Shown one piece after another: positions 21,757-32,156 of a DNA stretch of 64,000 bases. How positions within the stretch are numbered: position 1 is the stretch's first letter; each line of letters begins with the position of its first letter. Source of the DNA: Malaya genurostris. Lineage: Eukaryota; Arthropoda; Insecta; Diptera; Culicidae. The notes beneath the pieces were generated by a model. That model worked only from the letters and a program-made list of their open reading frames with translations, was not told the origin of the DNA and did no database searches. The position numbers and the translations under genes were made by a program. The stretch is from contig NC_080570.1 of assembly GCF_030247185.1 (NCBI RefSeq), positions 152,099,641 through 152,163,640 of the forward strand. The letters are read 5' to 3'.

Positions 21757-22205
21757 CACTGAGGTCTCTTTTTACGCGGGGGATACGTTCCGCGTAAAAA
21801 AAAACCGCGTAGCTTCGGAAATACGCGTAAGAAAAACCGCGTAACTTCGGAAATTCGCGTAGAAAAATCGCGTAACTTCGGAAATCCGCGTAACTTCGGA
21901 AATCCGCGAAAAAAAACCTCCAAACTAAAGAAAAAAATTTTTTTATGCCCAATATCTTAGAAATGCATGAAACGTCCAGATCTGGTGTAATCTCAAAAAA
22001 AAATTTTTTTGTAAATCGACTGAGACATAGAAAATATCCGAATCCGGAAATCCGCGTAGAAAAACTGCGTAACTTCGGAAATTTGCGTAAAAAAACCGCG
22101 TAACTTCGAAAATCCGCTTAAAAAAGCCGCGTAAAAAGAAACCACATAAAAAAAACCGCGTGAAAAGAAACCACATAAAAAAACCGCGTGAAAAGAAACC
22201 CCAGT
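21757..22205. mobile_element. TA-inserted MITE with hairpin core (family M), copy in satellite
   Basis: The left end CACTGAGGTCTC follows TA at 21755-21756, and the right end AAACCCCAGT precedes TA at 22206-22207. The interior is made of repeats of gcgtaacttcggaaatccgc, each starting and ending with complementary CGCG-type words. A unit near 21945-22000 (cttagaaatgcatgaaacgt, ccagatctggtgtaatctc) recurs in the copies at 37246 and 37861. Confidence 0.85.
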
Positions 22206-22999
22206 TAATCTTCGAACATAATCAATGAACCAATGGTAGCTCCCAAACGAGCCTAAGCGTGTTGAAGTCGGTTCAGTCATTTTCGTAAAAATACGTATTT
22301 TCGGTTGCGTCACTTCTACCAATAACACATCGGAAATCAGAAGAACTCAATTCACAACCCAAAAGAAGCTTCAGAACAAACCAAGGTTTGTTGTAATCGG
22401 TTGAGTCATCTCCGAGAAAATTTAACGGAGAGAAAAAGATGCGTTTACGTCACTTGTACGGTTATATCTCAAGAACCGGAAGAGTTAGTCTACTTTCTAA
22501 TTGTATCCCCAACCCAATATTAGTCTCGAGCGAGCTCTGACTATCTACGAGAAAATCTAGCGGAAAAAGTCGTTTTGTCGGTTACGTCACTTATATCATT
22601 ATATTGAACTATATCAATGAACCCATTGTAGCTTCCAAACGAACCTAAGCTTGTTGAAGTCGGTTCAGCCATTTTAGAGGACAACATTCGTTATGTCGGT
22701 TGCGTCACTTCTTCCATTAAAACTTCGGAACCAGAATAACTTGATTCACAATCCAAAAGTATTTTCCGAATGAGCCTAAGCTTGTTGAATTCGGTTCAGC
22801 TGTCTCTGAGAAAATTGAAAGGAGAGAAAAATAAGTACGTTTTGTCGGTTATGTCACTAATACCATTATGTCTCCGGAATCAGATGTGACAGCTGAGAAG
22901 ATCTTCAAGCTTAATCCACAGCCAAGGAACAGCTTTAGCCTAAGCTTGCTGAAATCAATGAATCAGCTCAGAGAAAATTGAACAGAGAGAATAAAACAC

Positions 23000-23000
<1 letters not shown>

Positions 23001-23038
<38 letters not shown>

Positions 23039-23080
23039 TTAATAATAATAATAATAATAATAACAATAATAATAATAAAA
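23001..23080 (+). repeat. (AAT)n microsatellite
   Basis: About 26 AAT units with two interruptions, directly left of a MITE insertion at TA. Confidence 0.95.
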
Positions 23081-23083
23081 ATA

Positions 23084-23200
23084 CACTGAGGTCTTTTTTT
23101 ATGCGAAGTTTCAGAGTTATGCGGTTTTTTTATGCGAATTTTCAGAGTTATGCGGTTTTTTTATGCGGTACGTAAATTCGCATAAAAAAAGACTTCAGTA
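23084..23200. mobile_element. TA-inserted MITE (family M), 117 bp
   Basis: The ends are CACTGAGGTCTTTTT and, inverse, AAAAAAGACTTCAGTA, flanked by TA at 23082-23083 and 23201-23202. The core is two units of atgcgg plus tttcagagttatgcgg. The shortest complete copy in the window. Confidence 0.88.
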
Positions 23201-23202
23201 TA

Positions 23203-24440
23203 CCAATAAAAAGAAAAATAATAATAATAATAATGAAATACTGGTCCTTAAAAGACTAAACTCTCAGACCTATGTATACCATGTTAAACAATGTTGCTGA
23301 GTCGATTGACTGGCAGTTTAAATAACAGGATCACTGTAGACTGTCACAAAAAGGCGGGACCCAATAGATTTAAAACTAATAGTCAGTCCTTTGAGATCGA
23401 TTTGCAGGTTCCCAAAAAAGGACCGATAATTTAAATCTCTTTGACGATGTTTTCTGTCGATTTATTGAAAATATGAGTTCTTCATGTTTCAAGTCCGAAT
23501 ACACTCAACTGTCTGTTTATGCATTTATATGCGATTTTTCGACGATTCTTTTGGTAAAATATATTTACATTGCTTTTAATGCGTATTTTCAAAGTCCTAG
23601 GTTTTCTAATTTCGTGTTAGAAACACACGAAACGTTAAACTCTAGTGTTGTGGCGAAAACAAAATTTTTGCTTTATTCGACTTTGTTTTTTTTTTTTAAA
23701 CAAAACCAGATTTTGAGATTTATGCAATTCTAAAACATTATACATTTCTATTTCGAAGCCACAAAGTCGTCATTTTGATTTTTTTTTAATCAAGATAACA
23801 CCAGACTCCGATATTTTTAACGAATTTTTTAAACATCTGACCACCTTTTTTACTTTAATTTGGTGCATTCTTAAAATAATTCGCTCTGTTTGTGTCTTCA
23901 TTGATGAAATATAAATGGTTTGTTATATTGAAGACGAGTGAAGCTTCTTTTTAATTGGAATATGTGAAGTCAGATGACCTGCTACCCATTTCTGGTACTG
24001 GAGGTATGTAGGATTAGGTTTTGATCGCTAATATCTCCAGTTACATCAATCGAAACAACACCGTTCCTCAACCATGCTATATTTTTAAGCAAGAAAAATG
24101 CACTCGAACAGATTGAACATGAGTAAACTGAACGGTTCTTTTAAGAACCAAAAATCGATCTCAAAATTTTAATTTTTTTTTCGGTTTCAAAACTGAAACT
24201 TGTTCCATCATCTTCGACTGAAGTAAGTGAAAATTGGAGAAATCCTTGTGCAATATATCTGAAATCTGTCCGTTTCTAGAGAATAATAATTAAAAATTTT
24301 CGCCAATCTGTGAGCATAAAATGGATCGGTGAATCAGAGAAACCGTCGTCCCAGTACAAGAAAGACAAACACGCGTCTAGAAGTTGTCTTCTTGATGCTG
24401 ATTGATTCTGAAAAAATATAAATTCCAAATTTTTAGAATC
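23203..24440. other. AT-rich non-coding stretch
   Basis: A short second AAT run at 23217-23234. Otherwise nothing I can name; small ORFs look random. Confidence 0.35.
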
Positions 24441-24444
24441 GCGC

Positions 24445-24560
24445 TATTTAAAATATTATCACAAATTGCTGAACACATTTCTGATGACATGGGGCAAGTT
24501 TGATGTTGTTACGCTAAGAACAACAGTCGATATTCATGATCAAAAACGTATACATCTTCC
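24445..24560 (+). repeat. Fragment of the 1.1-kb dispersed repeat (family D)
   Basis: Words such as attatcacaaattgctgaaca, then atttctgatgacatg and atattcatgatcaaaaac, line up with 36110-36200 and 47410-47505. Degenerate. Confidence 0.45.
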
Positions 24561-25955
24561 ATAGGACAAAATTTGAAAAAAAAGTCCAATACTAAAGTAA
24601 AACCAATTCACGTTAAAATATAGCACACCATGGACTGATAGAATCCATGGATCGACCCGAAGGAGGAGCAGATCCTATTTCTATTATGAAATGATTTCCC
24701 AGTCGTTACGAAATTCGTTGCAACAGTCGTCGTTGTCTTCTCGTGATGCCAACCGATTATGAATGCTGCTCTCCAACGGACTGAAATATTGTCATCCAAC
24801 AACTTTACTTAGCTTTGCTGTTCGTTAGCACCACCATTCATTTATCCAGGGCCCAGCAAAAAAAGGAAATTGCAACGGGATGGAGATTGTAGTGATGGGA
24901 GTTTTGATCGACGGGATAGAGACAATGTCCCTCCTCTCCCATCGGGATTACGAGGCAACGCTGGTGAATGAAAATTTTGAATGAAATACAAACATAAACC
25001 GGGCTGGGACAATTCGTAATAGTTCCAGTCATTGCTTAGTGAGTTCATCTGGGCCTTAATTTACGGAGGTTTGGTTGCAAACAACCATCCTGTCACGTAA
25101 TCCCATTATTTATTTTTCATTTTTTAAAATATCGACTTAGAATACGTATTGCTTAGCAGTACAAATGTTGTTTCTATTTCAGCTTAGCAGTTCAACTAAT
25201 CACGGGAAAACTTGATTTATGTACCAAAGCACAGTGTCTTCCCTGATGTCCCGAACGTAAATAGAGTTTTGGGCTATAAATAAACGGTTTGTACTTAAAT
25301 GTACATGATAATTAGAATTTATTATACGTTTCGTCTTCGAGTCATCTTTTCAAAGCAGTTCATGTCCATCCATTTTTTGCTTCATGGCTTTCTCACTAAA
25401 CTTATGGAAATTATTTTCATCGATATTCATTCAGCTATAAAACGTGAAAATTTGAGGAAAATGCACTGAATCTTGTATAGCATCGAAGATATTCAAGCCC
25501 TGTTAAGGGTTAAATAATCGATCCTACATAACTATTTGACAAATCTACAATAGAATAATTAATGCAAGAAATTCTGTTTGTTCAATTAAATATTGGTAAG
25601 TGACCCCGGTATTACCTATTTAGTCGTTCACTGCAGGGTGTTCGTTGTATTTCTGTTTTCATTAGTTCCTCCTTATTGAATGTAAAAGTGTAATAACGCA
25701 AATATTTATCAGGAATGTTTTTCTATCAAGAAATTTCTTAACTTTCAAAAGAATTAGATCCAAACAAATTACTTCTTCTGATTTCTTAAAAATTGTCGAA
25801 AGGCTGCTCTGAAAATAAGTGTCCCATCGATGCAAAAGAGTGATAATACGGAGCGTAGATCAGGGAAGTACCGGAGCGAGATCAGGGAAGTACCATGGGT
25901 GCAACAATGTTTCCCAACTAAGTTATGTCATGTAAGATAATTTTCTCTTAGGGGT
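24561..25955. other. Mostly unique non-coding DNA with a degenerate T-family MITE
   Basis: The 24600-25080 part looks unique. Around 25150-25350 are words shared with the complete T element at 63154-63394 (cttagcagttcaa, gatgtcccgaacg, tacgtttcgtcttcga), so a decayed copy lies there. No gene recognised. Confidence 0.4.
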
Positions 25956-26189
25956 TAGCCTTATTTTGTGCCTAGGATCTATAACCATTTTCAGTTTTTT
26001 TTTCGTTTCGTCTTAGAATCGGCCACAAAAAAAAAACGTTTTCGTTCGGCACATTGCAGTTCGGTGCGAAACAAAAAAAGGTGTGCAAGAAAAAAAGTGG
26101 CAACTTTACGTCTGCGTCGCAATTTTATGGTGAACGGCTATGTGGCATGACAGTTCAACATACTCTGTTATGCACTGACGAGCCTAAGA

Positions 26190-26560
26190 TGAAACGTAAA
26201 GCATTTTTCTCTGAAATGGCTGAACCAATTTCAACAAGCTTAGGCTCGTTTGGAAGCTGTTATTGTATTTGTTCATTAAACAGGTTTAAAGTTCAAACGG
26301 CTGTCTTTTCTGGTTCTGGAGAAATAATGGCATAAGTGACGTAAACGACATAACTCATTACCGCTCAATTATGTTTTTTAGATAAATGAACAAATTTTCT
26401 CGGATACTGATGACCTGACTTCAATAATTTTAGGCTCGTTCGGAACTAATTTTGGATTATGGATCGAGTTTGAGGATGGCTGACAGTTCATATTTCGGAG
26501 ATATAATCATATAAGTGACGTAACCGAACATTCATTTTTTTTCCTATTTGAATTTTCTAA
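26190..26560 (-). repeat. Type A satellite monomers, inverse orientation
   Basis: About two monomers of the 155-bp repeat on the minus strand (taagtgacgtaaacgac and tcataaagtgacg-like words, caagcttaggctcgtttgg). A solo T-family end (cactgacgagcctaagatga) lies directly before it at 26176. Confidence 0.75.
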
Positions 26561-26929
26561 TTTCAGAAAGTGATCAATGATAAGGTTCAAATGCGTCATT
26601 GCGGATTGATTTGGTTTGAGGGATGTTGCCGTACATGTGACGTATGCGCTGAGGCATGCATTTGTGAGCCACCCAAATCAATCGGAAGAATTTTGTATCA
26701 AAAATAAGTCCAAATTCATTCCAGAAATTATCATAATAAAAAAGTGGCAAACAATATTTTAATAAGACTGTGAGAAAGGCTTTATCGCATCACTAAGGAA
26801 TAGTTTTTTTTTAATATTTTGTTGAATTTTGAAAGTAAAATTTAAAAATTAGAAAGCAGGTACAAAATTAAAGTTTCATATTAAAAATCTAGATAACAAG
26901 CCTACAATTTCGGCCGAGGACGCAGATCA

Positions 26930-27455
26930 AGAATTAAGCATCAGAAGCCAGGCTCAGAGCTCAAATTCAGAATTCAGTGTAGACTTCAAGTCCAGATTCC
27001 AGGCTTAAAATTCAGGTTCAGAATCCAGGTCTAGAAATTTGGGTCAGATTCAAAAGGCAGGATCAGAATCCAAATCCAGAACCTAGGTTCAGAATTCAGC
27101 TCCAAAGCCTGAATTCTGGTTTAGAATTCAGGTTCAAAATCCAGTTACTGAGTCAAGATCTAAAATTCGGATTCAGGATTCTAGACCCAAAAGACAGTTC
27201 CAAATCCTAATCCAAGTGTTACAATTCAGATCAGTAAATCAGGTCCAGAATACAATTCTCGAATTCAAATCTAAGTTCAGTTACAGAAACCAGGTCCAGA
27301 ATCCATATTGAAGTCCAATACCTATGTCCAGAATTAAGTTCCAGCTCATTAACGCAGGTCCAGAATACAGATTCAGAACAGAAGTCCAGTACCAAAATTC
27401 AGGTACAGAACCCAGGTCCAAAGTTCAAGATAAGAATCCAGATTCAGGTTCTGTT
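26930..27455 (+). repeat. Degenerate 12-bp minisatellite
   Basis: Some 500 bases built from variants of a 12-base unit close to CAGGTTCAGAAT and CAGGTCCAGAAT. Units often differ by one or two bases and no two neighbours are identical, so this is an old array or one kept diverse. A smaller relative is at 40255-40390. No sensible ORF. Confidence 0.8.
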
Positions 27456-28095
27456 TAATATAGTCGCGTCTCGTGACAAAATTTACGGGTTGTGCACTGC
27501 TTATGTGGTATGATATCAGAACCGTTTCGACGTTGCAACTGAGACAGCAATTTGTTTTCAACTGCCATAAGCATAAGCCACCGTAGCCTCTCCTGAATGG
27601 ATGCATACAAGTTTTCACCGAGCCTATTTGACCAGTTGTGCAGGGCACGAGGTGCACATGAGAACGAGACGCCACTAGTTTAATAACCAGAAATGTTTTA
27701 ATACCTAGTCCTCGATTCCGATCCAGACTTAGACCCGCACTATACTAATACTAAGGCTCAACTTTGTTTAAACCCGAAGAACTTGAACGATCCAACTTTT
27801 TCTTATTAACCGTCATCCGGTTATGCCTTTGATATTATCCACCCCTTTTTTGTCTATGGTTTTACCATCTCGACTTACAGTGCTATAAACTTAATCTGAT
27901 GTCAACTACATTAAAATAAAATCGAGAACACTATTTTCAAGAAAATAGTTTTTTTTTCGTTTTACTATCCTAAATCATTGCCGAAGACACCAAACTAATC
28001 GGTTCAACCGTTTTCGAGATATATTGTTAACTTAGAAAAATATAATGACAAACAGATAACGAAAAATGTCCTTTTTTTGTCATGAAAAATGCTTA
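27456..28095. other. Non-coding stretch with a repeat fragment
   Basis: Around 27815-27860 the words gtcatccggttatgcctttg and attatccacccc match the right end of the family D repeat (37190-37230). The rest is unassigned. Confidence 0.4.
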
Positions 28096-28099
28096 TACA

Positions 28100-29200
28100 A
28101 AATTTGATAGGTGTAAGCTAACGTTGCTGCATCGACCGGAACAAATAGTAATCGGAGGGAGCAGTATCTGGGCTACACGGCGGGTAGGGTAGGACTTTTC
28201 ATTTAAGCGTTTTTGTGTATGTTTTTACCTAGTGGACGAGCATTGTCATGATGCAAAATTACTTTGTAGTGTCTATCGGTGTTTCGTCGGCAGATCTCTC
28301 CTTTTCACAAATCTCACCATATGCAAAGCACAACCTTCAAGTCATTAAAATTCTGAACGACTGACGATGTGGTATCCATACATTGCCCGACGTTTTGGAT
28401 TATCATAAATTTTCATCGCCAGTAACATTCCGATGCAGGAAAACACATTTTTGTACCATTGGCGCAGTTGTTCGCATGAATATGAACTTAGCGAGGTACC
28501 ACTCGCCGGTGATAATGCAAATAGACCAATAATTTGTTGCTAATTAGTTGCTAATTAGTTACGGTAATTTTGAATTTGTTGCTCATTTTTAGTACTTCGT
28601 TACGTTAATATGAAGTTAACGAAACACCCCTTCCAAATTAGCAAAAAAAAACAAATTGAAACCCAGTGGATAGTTCGTTGCTTATTAGTTGCTAATTGGT
28701 TACGGTAGTTTTAAATGAATAACACATTCAAAATTACCGTAACTAATTAGCAAACAAACTATCCACTATATTTCGATTTGTTTTCAAGTTTATTGAGAAG
28801 GGGTGCTTCGTTAACTTCATACAAACTTAGCGAAGTACTCAAAAATATATAAAAAAAATGAGCAACAAATTCAAAATTACCGTCACTAATTAGCAACTTA
28901 TTAGCAACAAATTAGTCACCTATTTGCGTTATCATCGGCGAGAGAGGCTTCGCTAAGTTCATGTTCATGTGGTTCGCACGTGAAGAAACGTTCCTTGGCT
29001 TCAATTCATACGGCACTCAATTGTCCACCTTTCGGAAGATCATTCCTATTGCTTTCGAAAGTTTACAAATGACCTGGCTGAGTAACTCCGGGTGATCTTT
29101 CTTATCGAGCAAATTCGTCCAATTCTTCATTCATTCAAACTTTGGTGGCGCTCCGGCTCTCGTTCTTTATTTTCCAAATCAAAATTACAACTTCTAACCC
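28100..29200 (-). mobile_element. Decayed mariner split by a Foldback-like element
   Basis: On the minus strand the left part of the protein (29200-28969) reads LDELLDKKDHPELLSQ, then YELKPRN. The right part (28476-28100) reads RQWYKNVF, GDEN, DNPKRRAMYGY, HDNARPL and PYPPCSPDTAPSDYYLFRSM, which includes all three DD34D aspartate segments. Frameshifts and stops are frequent. The interruption at 28477-28968 is the Foldback-like element with its duplication. The mariner is therefore the older of the two. Confidence 0.8.
28477..28968. mobile_element. Foldback-like element E2
   Basis: The ends ATGAATATGAAC and GTTCATGTTCAT mirror each other. The inverted arms hold the same 130-bp-type sequence as the satellite. 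The flanks are GTTGTTCGC (28468-28476) and GTGGTTCGC (28969-28977), eight of nine bases equal. Removing the element and one flank rejoins the mariner reading TCEQLRQWYK, which fixes both ends. Confidence 0.88.
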
Positions 29201-29311
29201 GTGTAAAACACTTCCTTTACAACAAAACATTTTTAAAGTAATAAAAGGTATTGTTGTTTACGTTTCAGCTAAATGACACACACACCAATTGTGAAACTGT
29301 ATTATAGTATA

Positions 29312-29496
29312 CACTGAGGTCTTTTTATGCGGTTTTTTATGCGACTTTTTTATGCAAAATTTTCAGAGTTGTTCGATTTTTTTAATGCGAAGTTTCAGAC
29401 TTATGCGGTTTTTTTATGCGAAGTTTCAGAGTTGTGCGGTTTTTTATGCGGTTTTTTTATGCGGTACGTAAACTCGCATAAAAAAAGACTTCAGTG
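29312..29496. mobile_element. TA-inserted MITE (family M), 185 bp
   Basis: CACTGAGGTCTTTTTATGCG at the left and its inverse at the right (cgcataaaaaaagacttcag), flanked by TA at 29310-29311 and 29497-29498. The core has four or more tttcagagttrtgcgg-type units separated by T runs. Confidence 0.9.
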
Positions 29497-29934
29497 TACA
29501 TACATTACTTCGAAGTCGAAGTTATCACAAAAAACAGAGAGTAAAAGAATTCAAAGGATATTCCTAATAAAAGAATGAGAATGAAAGAGCGAGGTTAGTT
29601 AAGCCAGTTTCGAACGAGACACGGAAGTGAACTGAAATAAAAAAAAACGGTTAGCCGCTGGAGACATCTACTAACGAGTCTCTCAACACGTTCGAAAAAT
29701 GCTCCGCTAGTAAAATGTGTTATTGATCAGACAGAACTGATCGGTCGAACTTGTCAAGAGAAACCAAATTTAACATTTTACTTCATTTATAAAGGCAACG
29801 GTATCCTTAAAAACATATTTCGTATCGTAAGGCTGCTTCCGAACATTTCGAAGTGAAATTCTCCATAACTCGGCTCGAGGAACACCGAATAATAACGTAG
29901 ATAATAACTGCTTTGCAATAAGTCGAAGCCGAAA

Positions 29935-30010
29935 CGATTTTTATTTAACAATGTATTTAATGAGGCACACTGCTTTAACTCCAGGATGCCGAGGGTAGAA
30001 GCACCCCTTC
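29935..30010 (-). repeat. 3' terminus of a non-LTR retrotransposon
   Basis: On the minus strand, ctcggcatcctggagttaaa then gcagtgtgcctcattaaata and a T/A-rich tail. Same motif and polarity as at 8302 and 52355. A short upstream piece may be coding, but I cannot recognise it. Confidence 0.5.
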
Positions 30011-30085
30011 TGAATAAGTTTGGAAACAAAACAGTGAATATTTTGTTGCTAATCAGTTGCTAATTAGTAACGGTGATATTGACTT

Positions 30086-30846
30086 ACAAATATGAACTTA
30101 GCGAGGCACCTCTCGCCGATGATAATGCAAATAGGTAAATAATTTGTTGCTAATTAGTTACGGTAATTTTGGATTTGTTGCCCAATTTTTTAAAAACTTT
30201 CTTTACGTACTTCGTTAAGTTCATATGAAGTTAACGAAGCACCCTTCCTAAATAAGTTTCAAAACAAACCAAAACCAAGTGGACAATTTGTTGCTAATAA
30301 GTTGATTATTTGCTAAGGTGATTTTGAATTTGTGGCTCAATTTTTTTAGTATTTCGCTATGTTCATAAGAAGTTAACGAAGCACCTCTCCCAATTAAGCT
30401 TGAAAAAAAAACGAAGCCCAGTGGATAATTTGTTGCAAATACGTTGCTGTTTAGTTACAGTAAATTCAATTTTTTTTGCTAAATTTCTTCTATATTTTCT
30501 AGTACTTCGCTAGGCTCATATGAAGTTAACTTAAGTTAACTCCTTCTGAAAAAGCTTGAAAACAGATCGGAACCCAGTGCAAACTTGGCAAAGTAATAAA
30601 AAAAATCAAACAGAAAATTCAAAATTACCGTCAAAAATTAGCAACTAATAAGCAACAAATTATTTACTTCGATTTATTTTCAAGCTTATTAGGGAGGGGT
30701 GCCTCGTTTACTTCATATTAACTTAGCAAAGTACTAAAAATAAAAAGAAATTGAGCAATTCAAAACTATCGTAACTAATTAGCAACAAACTAACAACATA
30801 TTTGCGTTTCCATCGGCGAGAGATGCCACGCTAGGTTCATGTTCAT
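30086..30846. mobile_element. Foldback-like element E3
   Basis: The inverted ends run aaatatgaacttagcgaggc at the left and catcggcgagagatgccacg...gttcatgttcat at the right. The interior has 130-bp-type monomers in both orientations. The left flank TATTGACTT (30077-30085) matches the right flank TATTGAATT, at 31003-31011 once the SINE at 30851-30993 and its duplicated target are taken out. Eight of nine bases agree. Confidence 0.82.
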
Positions 30847-30850
30847 TATT

Positions 30851-30993
30851 TTTGTTTCAGATTATAGAAATTTTTAACGTGAAGGTCTTCGAGCCTAGAA
30901 AAACTTTCCGACCCTATGTACGGGGATGGGAATCGAACCCAGGTGGGCTGCGTGAAAGTCATCGACTTACCCATTACGCTATATCCGTCCCCC
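30851..30993 (-). mobile_element. tRNA-derived SINE with 13-bp target duplication
   Basis: The minus strand starts ggggacggatatagcgtaat, with a tRNA-like 5' half (A-box-like tagcgtaatgggta), an anticodon-loop-like CTTTCAC, and a perfect B box GGTTCGATTCC at about 30930-30940. A unique 3' body follows. CATGTTCATTATT flanks it at 30838-30850 and 30994-31006. It inserted across the right end of Foldback-like element E3. Not a functional tRNA: the acceptor stem does not pair. Confidence 0.85.
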
Positions 30994-31011
30994 CATGTTC
31001 ATTATTGAATT

Positions 31012-32054
31012 TGATTCTCTAGTTTTTTTTTGCGAGTGCTTTGGACATTCTAATGAATGGCACCTCAATAGAGTTGTTCTTCACGTTCACCTATCAGTTT
31101 GAAAATTGAACTACCATGAAGCACTAGCAGTTTCAACTTGAACTGCTTTGCACTGACGAGTCGAAGACAAATAAATTAACTCTTATTGTTGGGAAGATGT
31201 CCGAAGAAATATAAAACGTAATAAAGTGAAATGACAGTATAAATCATTCACCATTCAGATTTCGTGAAGTTGACAATTGTCTGCTTTCTCTTTCAAAGGG
31301 AACCGAAAAATTCGCAACTTTCAATGAACAGATGAAAGGAATGATTACGCGTATGTTAAAATTAAGTTTTAGTAAGCTTCAAACTTCTCCATAATGTAAA
31401 AACTTAAAACCGAACCTTCACAACCACCACACACACGAAAATCACTCTAACCGCTTTCGGTTCCGCATAGTTCGCCGGGATCTGCTTTAACTGCACAAAA
31501 GGATATCTAAAATTATGTAAATTCAGATACATTGCTCCATTGAATTGGAAACATCTCGGTTGTCGGGGTATGTAATTCAACTCGGCGTGACTGGATAGCA
31601 AGTTGACTGGAAAATCGTTAGCAAGTGGTCCATGTCAACATTCGTTGAATGGAACATTCGTGGTTTGGGTCGGCGGAGAAGTTGAAGCCTGAAGCCGAGA
31701 ACCGAGAATCCGTCGATTCACTTTGGATAATCGTGTGGGTTTGATATCAGTTTCGTGTGTGAGTTGTCAGTTAAAGAGTCACGGGTGCGAAGTAGAAAAT
31801 TCATTTCGGGAGATACATTTTCAAAGCGACATAAAACAAACACCAGGTGGTATCCAATATCCGTGCGCGCGTAATTTGTTTTACGCCATTCAACGACGCT
31901 GCAGGATAGTCAACAAACGTCAGCGAAGCATGTTTCGACGCCTACTTTGTTCGCCACTGGCCGCTAGACACGGCCACCGAAAGAAGCGTGTCTTTTCGGT
32001 CGTCACATCAATCACCATCACACGGATGGGCAGTAAACAACGAGTAAAGTGTAC
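31012..32054. other. Probable intron DNA of the J-domain gene
   Basis: Lies 3' of the J-domain exon on its own strand. No further exon, no named repeat apart from a short T-family end near 31155. Several short ORFs look random. Confidence 0.4.
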
Positions 32055-32156
32055 CTTTAATTTCTGGAACATGGTTTCGGCATCCTTGTCGCCGGCGTTC
32101 TTATCCGGGTGGTGCTGTAATGCCAGGACCTTGTACTCGGCCTGAATCTGCTCGAC
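32055..32156 (-). CDS. Jdp: Internal exon of a DNAJC12/Jdp-like J-domain co-chaperone
   Basis: The minus strand has a pyrimidine-rich acceptor ending ccacag at 32157, then 34 codons in phase 0, then a GT donor (aaag/gtac) at 32054. The reading is VEQIQAEYKVLALQ, HHPDKNAGDKDAE, TMFQKLK. HPD is the invariant J-domain tripeptide that stimulates Hsp70 ATPase, and it is preceded by helix II. The pattern VEQI.AE(Y/F)K..AL..HPDK matches DNAJC12 (Drosophila Jdp) better than other J proteins. The first J-domain helix should be in an upstream exon (higher coordinates), and the C-terminal part in a downstream exon; I could not find either, so introns here are long and full of repeats. Assignment to a J domain is firm, the subfamily is likely. 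Confidence 0.82.

Larger units (their letters stand above)
17840..22985 (+). repeat. Satellite array of about 155-bp monomers (type A)
   Basis: About twenty monomers, each with a gtcggttacgtcacttat-type start, a phrase like gaactgacagccatttgat, cttcgaacttgatcca, then ttgaaatcggtt and gagaaaattgagcgg. Spacing is about 140-166 bases. All run in the same direction. The array is interrupted by an unrelated insert at about 18488-18950, by the 1,057-bp element at 19130-20186 and by a MITE at 21757-22205. Confidence 0.9.

Noticed and set aside
30921..30992. Possible tRNA-Glu gene
   Set aside because: A and B boxes are present but the acceptor stem does not pair, and a 13-bp target duplication with extra 3' body shows it is a SINE.
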